Assembly (NCBI RefSeq): GCF_000019165.1
Contig: NC_010337.2
Location: 1,822,501 to 1,886,500 of the forward strand
Reading direction: 5' to 3'
DNA from: Heliomicrobium modesticaldum Ice1
GTDB lineage: Bacteria; Bacillota; Desulfitobacteriia; Heliobacteriales; Heliobacteriaceae
Length of the DNA: 64,000 nucleotides
The position numbers and the translations under genes are program-made. This document shows positions 46,713 to 54,394 of this stretch, piece after piece; positions within the stretch are counted from its first letter, which is position 1; each line of letters begins with the position of its first letter. The notes under the pieces are model-generated. The model was not told the DNA's origin, made no database searches, and saw nothing but the letters and a program-made list of their open reading frames with translations.

Positions 46713-47870
46713 GTGAAAGAGACCGTAGTAGTGGCGATGAGCGGCGGCGTCGATTCTTCTGTGACGGCCGCTCTTTTGTTGGAACAAGGCTATGACGTGA
46801 TCGGCGTGACCTTGCAGATCTGGCCGAAAGACGCCCCGGAAGGCGCCGAAGGGGGCTGCTGCTCCTTGTCGGCCGTCGAGGACGCCAAGCGGGTCGCCTC
46901 TAAACTGGGCGTCCCTCACTATGTGCTGAACTTCCGCGACTACTTTGAAACGGAGGTCATCGAATACTTCGGCCGCGAGTATTTGGCCGGCCAAACGCCC
47001 AACCCTTGCATTCGCTGCAACCGGGTGATCAAGTTCGAGGGCCTTTTGCAAAAATCGCTCGCCCTCGGCGCTGCCAAAGTGGCCACCGGCCATTACGCCC
47101 GCATCGAGCAGGACAGTGCCACGGGCCGCTACCGCCTGGGCCGGGGCATTGACGCGAACAAAGACCAGTCCTACGCCCTCTTTAACATGACCCAGGAGCA
47201 GCTCTCCCGGACGCTCTTCCCGCTGGGCGGTTTTACCAAGCCGGAGATCCGTGAAAAGGCGGCCCAACTGGGCCTGGCCGTCGCCTCCAAGCCCGACAGC
47301 CAAGAGATCTGCTTCATCCCCGACAACGACTACCGGCGCTTCTTGGAGGAACGCTACCCCGACCACCGCTTCCAGCCTGGTCCCTTCGTCGATCAGGAGG
47401 GCAATGTCATCGGCACGCACCGGGGGTTGCCCTTTTACACGGTAGGCCAGCGCAAGGGCCTGGGCGTCGCCTTCGGCTTTCCGGCCTACGTGATCGCCCT
47501 CGATGTGGAACACAACGCCGTCGTCATCGGCCCTGACGAGGCGGTGAAAGGCCGGCGGCTCCTGGCCGACGACCTCAACTGGATCGACATTGCGGGCCTG
47601 AAAGCGCCGATGGAAGTGGAGGCCAAGATCCGCTACAGCGCCTCACCGGCAATAGCGGTCATCTCTCCCGTCAAAGACGGTTCCGCCGTCATCGTAGAAT
47701 TCGCTGCGCCCCAGCGGGCGATCACGCCGGGACAAGCCGTCGTCTTTTACCGGGGCGATTGGGTCGTCGGCGGCGGCACCATCGTTCGCAACCTGGATCT
47801 GAAGCTGCCCGAGATCCGTCATCCCGAGCCGAAGCCAGTGAAAGGCGTCAAGGCGAAAGGACGAGTATAA
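46713..47870 (+). CDS. mnmA: tRNA-specific 2-thiouridylase MnmA
   Basis: The 385-residue protein has the PP-loop VVAMSGGVDSSVTAALLLEQ, the catalytic cysteine in GQTPNPCIRCNRVIKF, GHYARIEQD and the second cysteine in SQEICFIPDNDY. It thiolates U34 of Lys, Glu and Gln tRNAs using sulfur relayed from IscS. The start is GTG 46713. The 219 bases before it show no clear promoter or terminator, so read-through from iscU is possible. Confidence 0.97.
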   Translation: MKETVVVAMSGGVDSSVTAALLLEQGYDVIGVTLQIWPKDAPEGAEGGCCSLSAVEDAKRVASKLGVPHYVLNFRDYFETEVIEYFGREYLAGQTPNPCIRCNRVIKFEGLLQKSLALGAAKVATGHYARIEQDSATGRYRLGRGIDANKDQSYALFNMTQEQLSRTLFPLGGFTKPEIREKAAQLGLAVASKPDSQEICFIPDNDYRRFLEERYPDHRFQPGPFVDQEGNVIGTHRGLPFYTVGQRKGLGVAFGFPAYVIALDVEHNAVVIGPDEAVKGRRLLADDLNWIDIAGLKAPMEVEAKIRYSASPAIAVISPVKDGSAVIVEFAAPQRAITPGQAVVFYRGDWVVGGGTIVRNLDLKLPEIRHPEPKPVKGVKAKGRV

Positions 47871-47956
47871 AAGCCGTCCGCTGCCGTCAACAATAGATCA
47901 TGGAAAAGTTCCCAAAAGCCGCTTCAACGCTAACATGAGGGGAGACCGCCGCAGCA

Positions 47957-48685
47957 GTGCGAAAGGGAAGAGATATCATTCACCTGCCTGTGGTTCACTC
48001 TGCGACGGGCAAGACCGTCGGCCGGGTCACCGATTTGATCGTCAACACCAGGGAAGGCCGGGTGACGGGGTTGCTGCTGGCGGCAGAAGGGGAAAGCGCC
48101 AACCGGCGCATCGATTGGACGCAGGTCATCTATGATCGGGACGTGATCCGGACCGAAGCGGAGCCAGCGCCTCATGACCCGGCGTCGCTTGAGCCGAAGC
48201 CACATGATCGAGCGGGACATGATTCTGCGTCCCACGAATCGGCCGGTCATGCGCTAGCGATGCAAGAGCCAGCGGGTCATGCGCCTGATGATCAGGCGCC
48301 TTTGTCTAACGTCCCAGCGGCTTACGATCTGGTCAATCATGAGCCCCCAACTGACGATCAGGTTCGTCATGAGCAAGCGCCTTGCGAACCAGCACATGAG
48401 CAGGCATCGCCTGGCGAACCGTCTCCGGCGACTCCGGTCCTCCTCTGCCTGTCTCGTTGTGAGGGCCATCCCGTGCGGACCCAGGCAGGCCGTCCCTTGG
48501 GGCAGGTGGGCGACATCCTCTTTGACCCTGCCCAGGGCCAACTCACGGCGGTAGAGGTTTCTGATGGCCTGATGCAGGACCTGCTTACAGGGCGGCTCCA
48601 GCTTCCCTGGCCGGACGTAACAGAATGGCGGGCCGATACGGTCATCGTGGCTGATCACTGGCAGGACGCGTGGCAGCGGGAATAG
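47957..48685 (+). CDS. Protein with two PRC-barrel domains and a His/Ala/Pro-rich linker
   Basis: This 242-residue protein has a PRC-barrel at about 4-65 (IIHLPVVHSATGKTVGRVTD) and a second at about 155-240 (HPVRTQAGRPLGQVGDILFD, then LPWPDVTEW). Between them is a low-complexity stretch of about 85 residues with recurring GHAP/SHES-like units and more than ten histidines. PRC barrels occur in RNA-processing and photosynthetic reaction-centre H subunits and in YlmC-type sporulation proteins. No specific role can be given. The start is GTG 47957 near ggggagac. Confidence 0.78.
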   Translation: MRKGRDIIHLPVVHSATGKTVGRVTDLIVNTREGRVTGLLLAAEGESANRRIDWTQVIYDRDVIRTEAEPAPHDPASLEPKPHDRAGHDSASHESAGHALAMQEPAGHAPDDQAPLSNVPAAYDLVNHEPPTDDQVRHEQAPCEPAHEQASPGEPSPATPVLLCLSRCEGHPVRTQAGRPLGQVGDILFDPAQGQLTAVEVSDGLMQDLLTGRLQLPWPDVTEWRADTVIVADHWQDAWQRE

Positions 48686-48702
48686 CAAAGGGAGGGACTT
48701 CC

Positions 48703-48894
48703 ATGAGCTGCCCTGTCTGTGGCGGGAAGCAGGTTGGCAAGGTCGGCGTGAACCAGTTCTACTGCTGGAATTGCTTTATCGAGTTCAACGAGCGGAATGA
48801 GATCTTCGAGGTCGCCGAAGACGGCAGCCTGATGGCCCTGGAGCCCGATCCGCCGTTGATGGATCTCGATGGGGCGAATGCGGCGCCGGTGTAA
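48703..48894 (+). CDS. Small zinc-ribbon protein
   Basis: The 63-residue protein has CPVCGGKQVGKVGVNQFYC followed by WNC, giving two CxxC knuckles at the start, then an acidic tail ending DLDGANAAPV. It probably binds one zinc. The ATG at 48703 follows gggaggg, 17 bases after the PRC-barrel gene. I do not recognise a named family. A terminator lies about 110 bases downstream. Confidence 0.8.
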   Translation: MSCPVCGGKQVGKVGVNQFYCWNCFIEFNERNEIFEVAEDGSLMALEPDPPLMDLDGANAAPV

Positions 48895-49004
48895 AATTGG
48901 GCGAAGGTTGCGCTGTCTCGATGGGACGAACGCTGCGCCCTAGGGAAAAGGGAGCTTGCGGCGCGAATCCTGCGCCGATTTCGAATAAGGCGTTGAGTGG
49001 AAGG

Positions 49005-49031
49005 AAAAGCCCGCGTCATAGGCGGGCTTTT
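49005..49031 (+). terminator. Terminator upstream of the AI-2E family gene
   Basis: Ten-bp stem aaaagcccgc/gcgggctttt with loop gtcatag. It would end the PRC-barrel/zinc-ribbon transcript. Being inside the longest version of the next ORF, it argues that the next gene starts later. Confidence 0.78.
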
Positions 49032-49071
49032 CGGATTCTCCGGCGAAAAACATGTGGAGGTGGAGACGGCG

Positions 49072-50094
49072 TTGCCGAAAGGCCGTTGGCGCATCCTGCT
49101 TGTAGCTGGATTCTGGGCGATCGTGCTCCTGCTGTCGTACCTGTTGCGGCAGACCTTGGTTCCCTTTGCCGTGGCTTTCGTGCTGGCTTATCTGCTCTAT
49201 CCCGGCGTGGTCTGGTTGGAAAAAGGGGGGCTAAGCCGCGTGGTGAGCATCCTCGCCGTCTTCGCCGTCGTCTTCGGCGGTTTTGCCAGTCTCATCGCCT
49301 TCGGCATGCCGCGCATCTTCAGCGAACTGAACCGCTTCAGTGTCCAGCTTCCTCAATACACCCAGCAAATGCAGGCATGGCTCGCCCGCATCCAGCAGGA
49401 CATGATTCAGTCCGGCTTCCCGCCAGGCATTCAACAGGTCTGGAGCGACACCCTCGCCCGGGGGGAAGCGACGATTCTGGCGGCGGTGCGCTGGCTCCTG
49501 GAGAGCGCCGTCAGCCTCGCTGAAAACGCCTTCGACATCGTCCTGATCCCGGTCATGAGCTTCTATTTCCTTCGCGACTGGGAAGCCATCGGCAAGGGGA
49601 GCTTAAACCTCGTCCCCCAGAACCTGCGCGCTCATGTGCAGATCGTCGGCGGGGAAGTGAACCGCATATTGCGGGCCGTTGTCCGCTGCAACTTCCTTAT
49701 GGCCCTCGTCGTCGGCGTGCTGACCACCGTCGGTCTCACCCTGATCGGCCTCGAATACAGCCTGCTCATCGGCATCATCGCCGGCATCGCCGATCTGATC
49801 CCCTACTTCGGCCCCCTCATCGGCATGGTTCCGGCATTGGTCGTCGGCCTGCTCGAATCGCCGCGGCTTGCCCTCTATGCCGTCCTGATCATGATCGTCG
49901 TCCAGCAGATCGAAGCAAACCTGCTCTCGCCGAAGCTCTTGGGCGACTCAGTGGGACTCCATCCCTTGGCCGTCATCTTCGCCCTCCTCGCCGGCGGACA
50001 CCTCTTTGGCATCGTCGGCCTGCTCCTGGCCGTGCCGGTGGTGGCGGTTGGAAAAGTGGTGGGGCGGTATGTGCTGTTGAAGGTGTTGGTGTGA
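49072..50094 (+). CDS. AI-2E family transporter
   Basis: This 340-residue protein has about seven membrane helices with LIPVMSFYFLRDWEAIGKG, IIAGIADLIPYFGPLIGMVP and NLLSPKLLGDSVGLHPLAVI, all typical of the AI-2E (TqsA/YdiK) family. Members export autoinducer-2 or act as Na+/H+ antiporters; the substrate here is unknown. TTG 49072 (MPKGRWRILLV) has ggaggtgg about eight bases upstream. The longer frame from 48997 would span a terminator hairpin. Confidence 0.9.
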   Translation: MPKGRWRILLVAGFWAIVLLLSYLLRQTLVPFAVAFVLAYLLYPGVVWLEKGGLSRVVSILAVFAVVFGGFASLIAFGMPRIFSELNRFSVQLPQYTQQMQAWLARIQQDMIQSGFPPGIQQVWSDTLARGEATILAAVRWLLESAVSLAENAFDIVLIPVMSFYFLRDWEAIGKGSLNLVPQNLRAHVQIVGGEVNRILRAVVRCNFLMALVVGVLTTVGLTLIGLEYSLLIGIIAGIADLIPYFGPLIGMVPALVVGLLESPRLALYAVLIMIVVQQIEANLLSPKLLGDSVGLHPLAVIFALLAGGHLFGIVGLLLAVPVVAVGKVVGRYVLLKVLV

Positions 50095-50109
50095 TACTTA
50101 ACATAACAA

Positions 50110-50140
50110 GGGTGAGGTCAGGGTAAGGGTGAGGTTAGGG
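50110..50140 (+). other. G-run motif (possible quadruplex)
   Basis: Four GGG runs at 50110-50112, 50121-50123, 50127-50129 and 50138-50140 separated by 8, 3 and 8 bases, with a gggtgagg repeat. It lies 16 bases after the AI-2E gene. Folding is not demonstrated. Confidence 0.45.
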
Positions 50141-50210
50141 TATGACCCCAGTCTTGTCTTGGCCTTTCAACTGGTTCGCGAGCTGGAGGTCTCGATCGGA
50201 GAACCGTTCT

Positions 50211-50319
50211 GTTACAGACCGGAGCAAGCTGAACCCGGTCTGTGACTGCCGTAGCCTGACATCCCCGCGACGAGCAAATGAGTTACAGACCGAAGCAAGC
50301 TGAACTTAGTCTGTGACTG
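50211..50319. repeat. Pair of 38-nt repeats, each an inverted repeat
   Basis: Copies at 50211-50248 and 50282-50319 share gttacagaccg, agcaagctgaac and gtctgtgactg. Within each, acagaccgg and ccggtctgt (copy 1) or their diverged forms (copy 2) can fold as a hairpin around agcaagctgaa. They resemble REP-type palindromes and end 12 bases before the IS1182-type element. Confidence 0.8.
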
Positions 50320-50330
50320 GCAAGTCCTAA

Positions 50331-52248
50331 AAGAGGCCGTCTAGAAAATAAGCAAATTCCCTAGCCAGCCCTTGCAAAAGCATGATTTTTTAATACAAAC
50401 AGCAAAAAACTAGAGTCTTTTTATCGGTCTCACCGGCCCTTTTTGAGGATTTTCCTCAAAAAGGGCAGATCTCCCCCTTGCACCTTATGCGGCTTTTTTG
50501 AAAGCAACACCGCGTAAGGCACTCACCTCCAACACCATGGTTGCATTCTTATCATTTCGTAGACGGTTGAGTTTTTGAAAGTTCGCCGCTAACGCGCTGA
50601 GCCGGGCGGCATAAGCCAGATTTCGTTTTCCGATACGGCGAACCCGGCGCAGTCCGTAACGGTTGACCAGTTCATTTTGCTTGGCTTCGATGCGGCTGCG
50701 AAGACGCATCTGTTCCTTATAGATTTTCGTTTGGGAGTGCTTTGCCGCCTCGAGCATGACACCATAGGCGTTGTGAATAAAAATCGTGCGCCGATGTTTC
50801 TTTTCTTTAAAACAGGTCGTGTAACGAGGGCAGTGCTTGCAATCATGGTCCTTGGCGCGAAGCACGAAGTTCTTCCCATCTGCCACTTCCGAATAGGTGG
50901 TGATGACTTTTCCTCTCGGGCAGATCAGTTGTGTTTGGTCTTCGGAAACTTGAAATCCCTCGCCCGCGAGGATATCACATTTTGTCTTTGGTGAAAGTGG
51001 CGCCACTACGTCAATGCCTTTTTCCTTGAGGGTGACACGGTCATCGCCCGCACCATAGTGGGTATCTCCAATGATCGTCGGGTTTTCTACACAATCGGTG
51101 GGAAGCTGATCCGCTAACGGCACCAGACTGGAGCCGTCATAGTCGTTGGCTTTCATGGCCTCGGCGGCGGCGATAAATCCGGAATTTCCGACTTCGACGA
51201 TGGCCATCTTATACCCGCGCCATTTCGTCTTGCCCTTACAACCGAAACGGGCTTCGCTGTCTACAGCCGAAACTATCATATCTTTGACAGAACCGCCGGG
51301 GGCTATCTCAAGAGTTCCATCATCTTTCCGAATGATTCGTTCACGGAGGATACGGCAAAGCAAAAGGGCGTAATGAATGACATCGGGCTTCTTCTTCCAC
51401 GAAGCCTCCGATGACTCCACGTAGGCCAGCAGTTCGTCAGCCTCGCTGACCACTTCAACAAGCCGTTCCATTTTGGCCTTATCGTCCAGGTTATGCTCTT
51501 TCACTTCCGTCACTGTTTCCAGGTAACGTACCGCCCGAGGGGCATGGGGGATTGCATGCCATGGAACACTGTATTGCTTCGCCAAAAGACGCACCAACAG
51601 GCGCATGGCTTGGCGGATCAGTTCGATGGTCGTGGGGGCACTGATGGGAGCTATGACATGGGTCGTGTCCGTTATCCAAGGTTCTTTCCCTGTCAAAACG
51701 CCCAGGTAGTACATCAACCGGATAAAGCGATCGAGATAGACCTTATCAAGTTCCTTTTGGATGAGCCGTTGCCGGTGGACGCCAAAATTGGCGTGATCAA
51801 TGCCCGGTTCATCGAGGGCCATTCCTAACGCAAACTTGACCTCGATGTTCACACGTGTCTGTGCTTCCATCCCCCGGTCTGTTTCGCCCAGCATTTCCTG
51901 TAACATGCAGGCCATCGTCATCTGCCGGGCCGCATGACTGGGACGTCCGTTGTCAAGGCAATAGAGACCTGTAAAATCCTCCGGTTGTATTAATAGGGGC
52001 GCCAATTCACGAAACAGGCGAAAGACGGAATCGGCAGGCACAAGTTGGTCCCAGAGGGCTGCAAAGTCGTAAAAGCTAACTTGGGGGTCCACATCGAATC
52101 GAAACAAGGTACATCGCCTCGCTATAAACAGTCTTTGTACCTATATCCTTCGACGCGAAGAGTCGAATTCCCTTTAAATTCCACCAATTTCCATATAAAA
52201 ACGTCTTGCTTTTTGCCCTCTCTTGAGGGGGTTTTTAGACAGACTCTT
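50331..52248. mobile_element. IS1182-type insertion sequence
   Basis: The ends aagaggccgtctagaaaa (50331-50348) and gtttttagacagactctt (52231-52248, inverted) match at 14 of 18 positions and bracket a single transposase gene on the minus strand. A hairpin aaaaaggg(c)/(g)ccctttttgagg near 50440-50465 lies next to the gene end. No clear target duplication is visible. Its right end abuts the truncated IS110-type gene. Confidence 0.8.
50485..52107 (-). CDS. IS1182-type transposase
   Basis: The 540-residue protein has an N-terminal DUF772-like domain (RQMTMACMLQEMLGETDRGM, then DHANFGVHRQRLIQ) and a DDE catalytic core with ITDTTHVIAP, IIGDTHYGAGDDRV and a C-terminal zinc-like CKHCPRYTTCF plus RLRSRIEAKQNELVNRYGLR. 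This order is that of IS1182-family transposases. The reading frame is intact and full length, so the element could still be mobile. Confidence 0.93.
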   Translation of the reverse strand: MFRFDVDPQVSFYDFAALWDQLVPADSVFRLFRELAPLLIQPEDFTGLYCLDNGRPSHAARQMTMACMLQEMLGETDRGMEAQTRVNIEVKFALGMALDEPGIDHANFGVHRQRLIQKELDKVYLDRFIRLMYYLGVLTGKEPWITDTTHVIAPISAPTTIELIRQAMRLLVRLLAKQYSVPWHAIPHAPRAVRYLETVTEVKEHNLDDKAKMERLVEVVSEADELLAYVESSEASWKKKPDVIHYALLLCRILRERIIRKDDGTLEIAPGGSVKDMIVSAVDSEARFGCKGKTKWRGYKMAIVEVGNSGFIAAAEAMKANDYDGSSLVPLADQLPTDCVENPTIIGDTHYGAGDDRVTLKEKGIDVVAPLSPKTKCDILAGEGFQVSEDQTQLICPRGKVITTYSEVADGKNFVLRAKDHDCKHCPRYTTCFKEKKHRRTIFIHNAYGVMLEAAKHSQTKIYKEQMRLRSRIEAKQNELVNRYGLRRVRRIGKRNLAYAARLSALAANFQKLNRLRNDKNATMVLEVSALRGVAFKKAA

Positions 52249-52250
52249 AT

Positions 52251-53273
52251 AATCTGTTGGAATTATTCGGGATTGAAGCTTGGGTGGTCAATGCGCAGCA
52301 TATTAAAATGGTTCCTGGGCGAAAGACGGACGTTAAAGATGCGGAGTGGATTGCGAGCTTGATGCGGCACGGGCTTCTGAAACGAAGCTTTATTCCGAAC
52401 CGACCTCAGCGGGAACTTCGGGAATTACTCCGATATCGCAAAAGCATGATTGATGAACGAAGTCGAGAACTGAACCGAATGCAAAAAGTTCTCGAAGGAG
52501 CCAACATTAAGCTGGCATCCGTCGCTTCGGATATCCTTGGTGTATCATCTCGCAAGATGATCGAAGGTATCATTGAAGGTCAGTCTACACCGGAGGAACT
52601 TGCTCAACACGCCAAAGGGCGGATGAAAGCGAAGAAAGATGAATTGGCCAAAGCATTGGATGGATTGGTGGGACCTCACCAACAAATGATGCTGAGCGAG
52701 CAATTGAAACATCTTGACTACCTGGATGAGCAAATCAAACGATTGGATCATGCCGTAGCTCGCCAAATGAACATGGCGGAAGAATTGATCCAGCTCCTTG
52801 ATACCATACCGGGTGTGGGTCGTCGTACAGCAGAGCATCTGCTGGGGGAGGTCGGACTCGATATGTCCCGATTTCCCGACGCGGCGCATTTAGCCTCTTG
52901 GGTGGGTATGGCTCCAGGGAATAACGAAAGTGCCGGAAAGCGAAAGTCCGGGAGGACACGTAAGGGAAATAAGCATCTTCGCAGCGCATTGGTCGAAGCA
53001 GGGCGTGCAGCAACTAGAACGAAAGATACCTTTCTTTCCGCCATGTACCACCGAATCGCGGCTCGACGTGGAAAAAACCGAGCGGCCCTCGCGGTGGGAC
53101 ATCGAATTCTCGTGATCTTCTATCACATTGTTACAAATCGTGAACCGTATAAAGAGCTCGGGGCAAATTATCATGACCAGCGGCGAAAGCAGTCTGTGGT
53201 GAATCGGACCGTGAAACGTCTTGAAGCCATGGGATATAAGGTAACGATTGAGGAAACAAGTCAGGCCGCATAA
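52251..53273 (+). pseudogene. IS110-type transposase, 5'-truncated
   Basis: About 340 residues remain, beginning in mid-domain with NLLELFGIEAWVVNAQHIKM and continuing PGRKTDVKDAEWIASLMRHG, typical of the IS110 RuvC-like (DEDD) transposase. The C-terminal transposase_20 domain is present (LLDTIPGVGRRTAEHLLGEV, WVGMAPGNNESAGKRKSG). The first 70 or so residues, with the first catalytic Asp of the GIDVHK-type motif, are missing. The break falls exactly at the end of the IS1182-type element. The missing part is not found on the other side of that element, so a deletion or rearrangement accompanied the insertion. Confidence 0.88.
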
Positions 53274-53618
53274 AAATGATGTTGATATTTACAGGTAATG
53301 TTTTCTAGGCGGTTTAGCAATGGGCTGTCCCGGGCATCCTATTGTATTTTTTTGGAAAAGTTTTCAGGGTAGTTTCACTGGATGACCCGCTATGTAGGGG
53401 ATATCCAGCAACTCTCGGTCAGGCAATCCCAGCAGCTTTTGGGCATTTTAGGCCAGCGTAAACAGGGTTGAACCGCGCGAGTCCCGCCGGAGAGACTTAG
53501 CGGAGATTGCAGAAAAAGGCGATCAGAAGTGTAAAAATTGATTGTGAAGATCGGTGCGAAAAAGGATTTTTCTCGGTAAGCGCCAATAGATAAGTGTCAA
53601 TAGCAAGGAAACGAGGGA
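53274..53618 (+). other. Non-coding region after the IS110 remnant and before the fmdE-type gene
   Basis: This 345-base stretch has no convincing ORF. The left part is presumably the right end of the IS110-type element; its boundary cannot be fixed. The right part holds small complementary segments (for example agtc...gact near 53481-53502 inside ccgc...gcgg) that could belong to a structured leader for the following operon. I could not match it to a known riboswitch class. Confidence 0.5.
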
Positions 53619-53676
53619 GCCATGAAGGTTCCAATGCCTTAGCAGAAGCAGAGGCTTGGTTCTTCGTGGCTTTTTT
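53619..53676 (+). terminator. Long imperfect hairpin with U-tract (possible attenuator) before the fmdE-type gene
   Basis: gccatgaagg...ccaa(t)gcc pairs with ggc-ttgg...cttcgtggc over about 20 positions and is followed by six T residues. It lies 50 bases before the start codon. A terminator here, ahead of an operon, suggests attenuation of that operon; it could alternatively just close the IS110 region. Confidence 0.65.
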
Positions 53677-53726
53677 GTTTGTCTAGATTCGTATGCCTAG
53701 AAGAAGCACGAAAGGTGGACGCTCCA

Positions 53727-54383
53727 ATGAACCTTCAACAGGACAATCAACAGGACAATCAAGTGGATACCCGGAACTGGCAGGAACAAGAGCGCTGGCA
53801 ACAATGTGTGCGCTTTCATGGTCATGCCTGTCCCGGCTTGGCCATCGGCTTTCGGCAGGCGCTCATCGCCATGGAGGCGCTGAAAGTGAAGCGCGACGGC
53901 GATGAGGAACTCTTCGCCGTTATCGAGACGGACGCCTGCGGCGCGGACGCCGTCCAGTGGTTGACCGGGTGCACGATCGGCAAAGGCAATCTGATCTATC
54001 GCGATCGGGGTAAGCACGCCCTGACACTGGCCGATCGAAAGAGCTGTCAAGCCGTCCGCGTGGTTACCCTTCCTGGCGAATCGCATAGGGATAGACGGAG
54101 TGCCGAACTCCGGGCCAAGGTGATGGCTGGGGAGGCCACGCCAGAGGAACGATCCGAGTGGAGCCGTTTGCAACAGGCGCGCATGAACGATTTGCTGCGC
54201 ATGCCGGTTGAAGCCTTGTTCCGGATTACAGCGGTTCCCATGCCTCCGGTGCAAAAAGCCAGACTCTTCAATACGGTTGTCTGTAGCCGCTGTGGCGAGC
54301 CCCTGGCCGAGTCACGGGCGCGTTTGGCTGATGGCAAGCCTGTTTGCCTTGATTGCCACCCTGACTACAGCCGAGGTTGGTAG
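53727..54383 (+). CDS. FmdE family protein with C-terminal zinc ribbon
   Basis: This 218-residue protein has the FmdE core: VRFHGHACPGLAIGFRQALI, VIETDACGADAVQWLTGCTI and GKGNLIYRDRGKHAL. It is followed by a C-terminal ribbon VVCSRCGEPLAES...PVCLDCHP. FmdE domains occur as a subunit of formylmethanofuran dehydrogenase and in bacteria near molybdenum/tungsten and metal-transport genes; the function is not firmly known. Cys and His of FHGHACPG probably bind metal. ATG 53727 has aaaggtgg upstream. It leads an Opp-type ABC operon, 11 bases before the binding protein. Confidence 0.9.
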   Translation: MNLQQDNQQDNQVDTRNWQEQERWQQCVRFHGHACPGLAIGFRQALIAMEALKVKRDGDEELFAVIETDACGADAVQWLTGCTIGKGNLIYRDRGKHALTLADRKSCQAVRVVTLPGESHRDRRSAELRAKVMAGEATPEERSEWSRLQQARMNDLLRMPVEALFRITAVPMPPVQKARLFNTVVCSRCGEPLAESRARLADGKPVCLDCHPDYSRGW

Positions 54384-54394
54384 AAGGAGGGGCA

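Noticed and set aside
48997-49071. Longer N-terminus for the AI-2E family protein
   Set aside because: The extra region contains a terminator hairpin and no ribosome site; TTG 49072 has a well-placed ggaggtgg.
53274-53560. IS110 guide (bridge) RNA in the right flank
   Set aside because: The element boundary and subgroup cannot be fixed from one truncated copy, so no RNA can be placed.
53400-53676. Moco or related riboswitch before the FmdE-type gene
   Set aside because: The genomic context is suggestive, but I could not align the conserved Moco core; only a hairpin with U-tract is reported.
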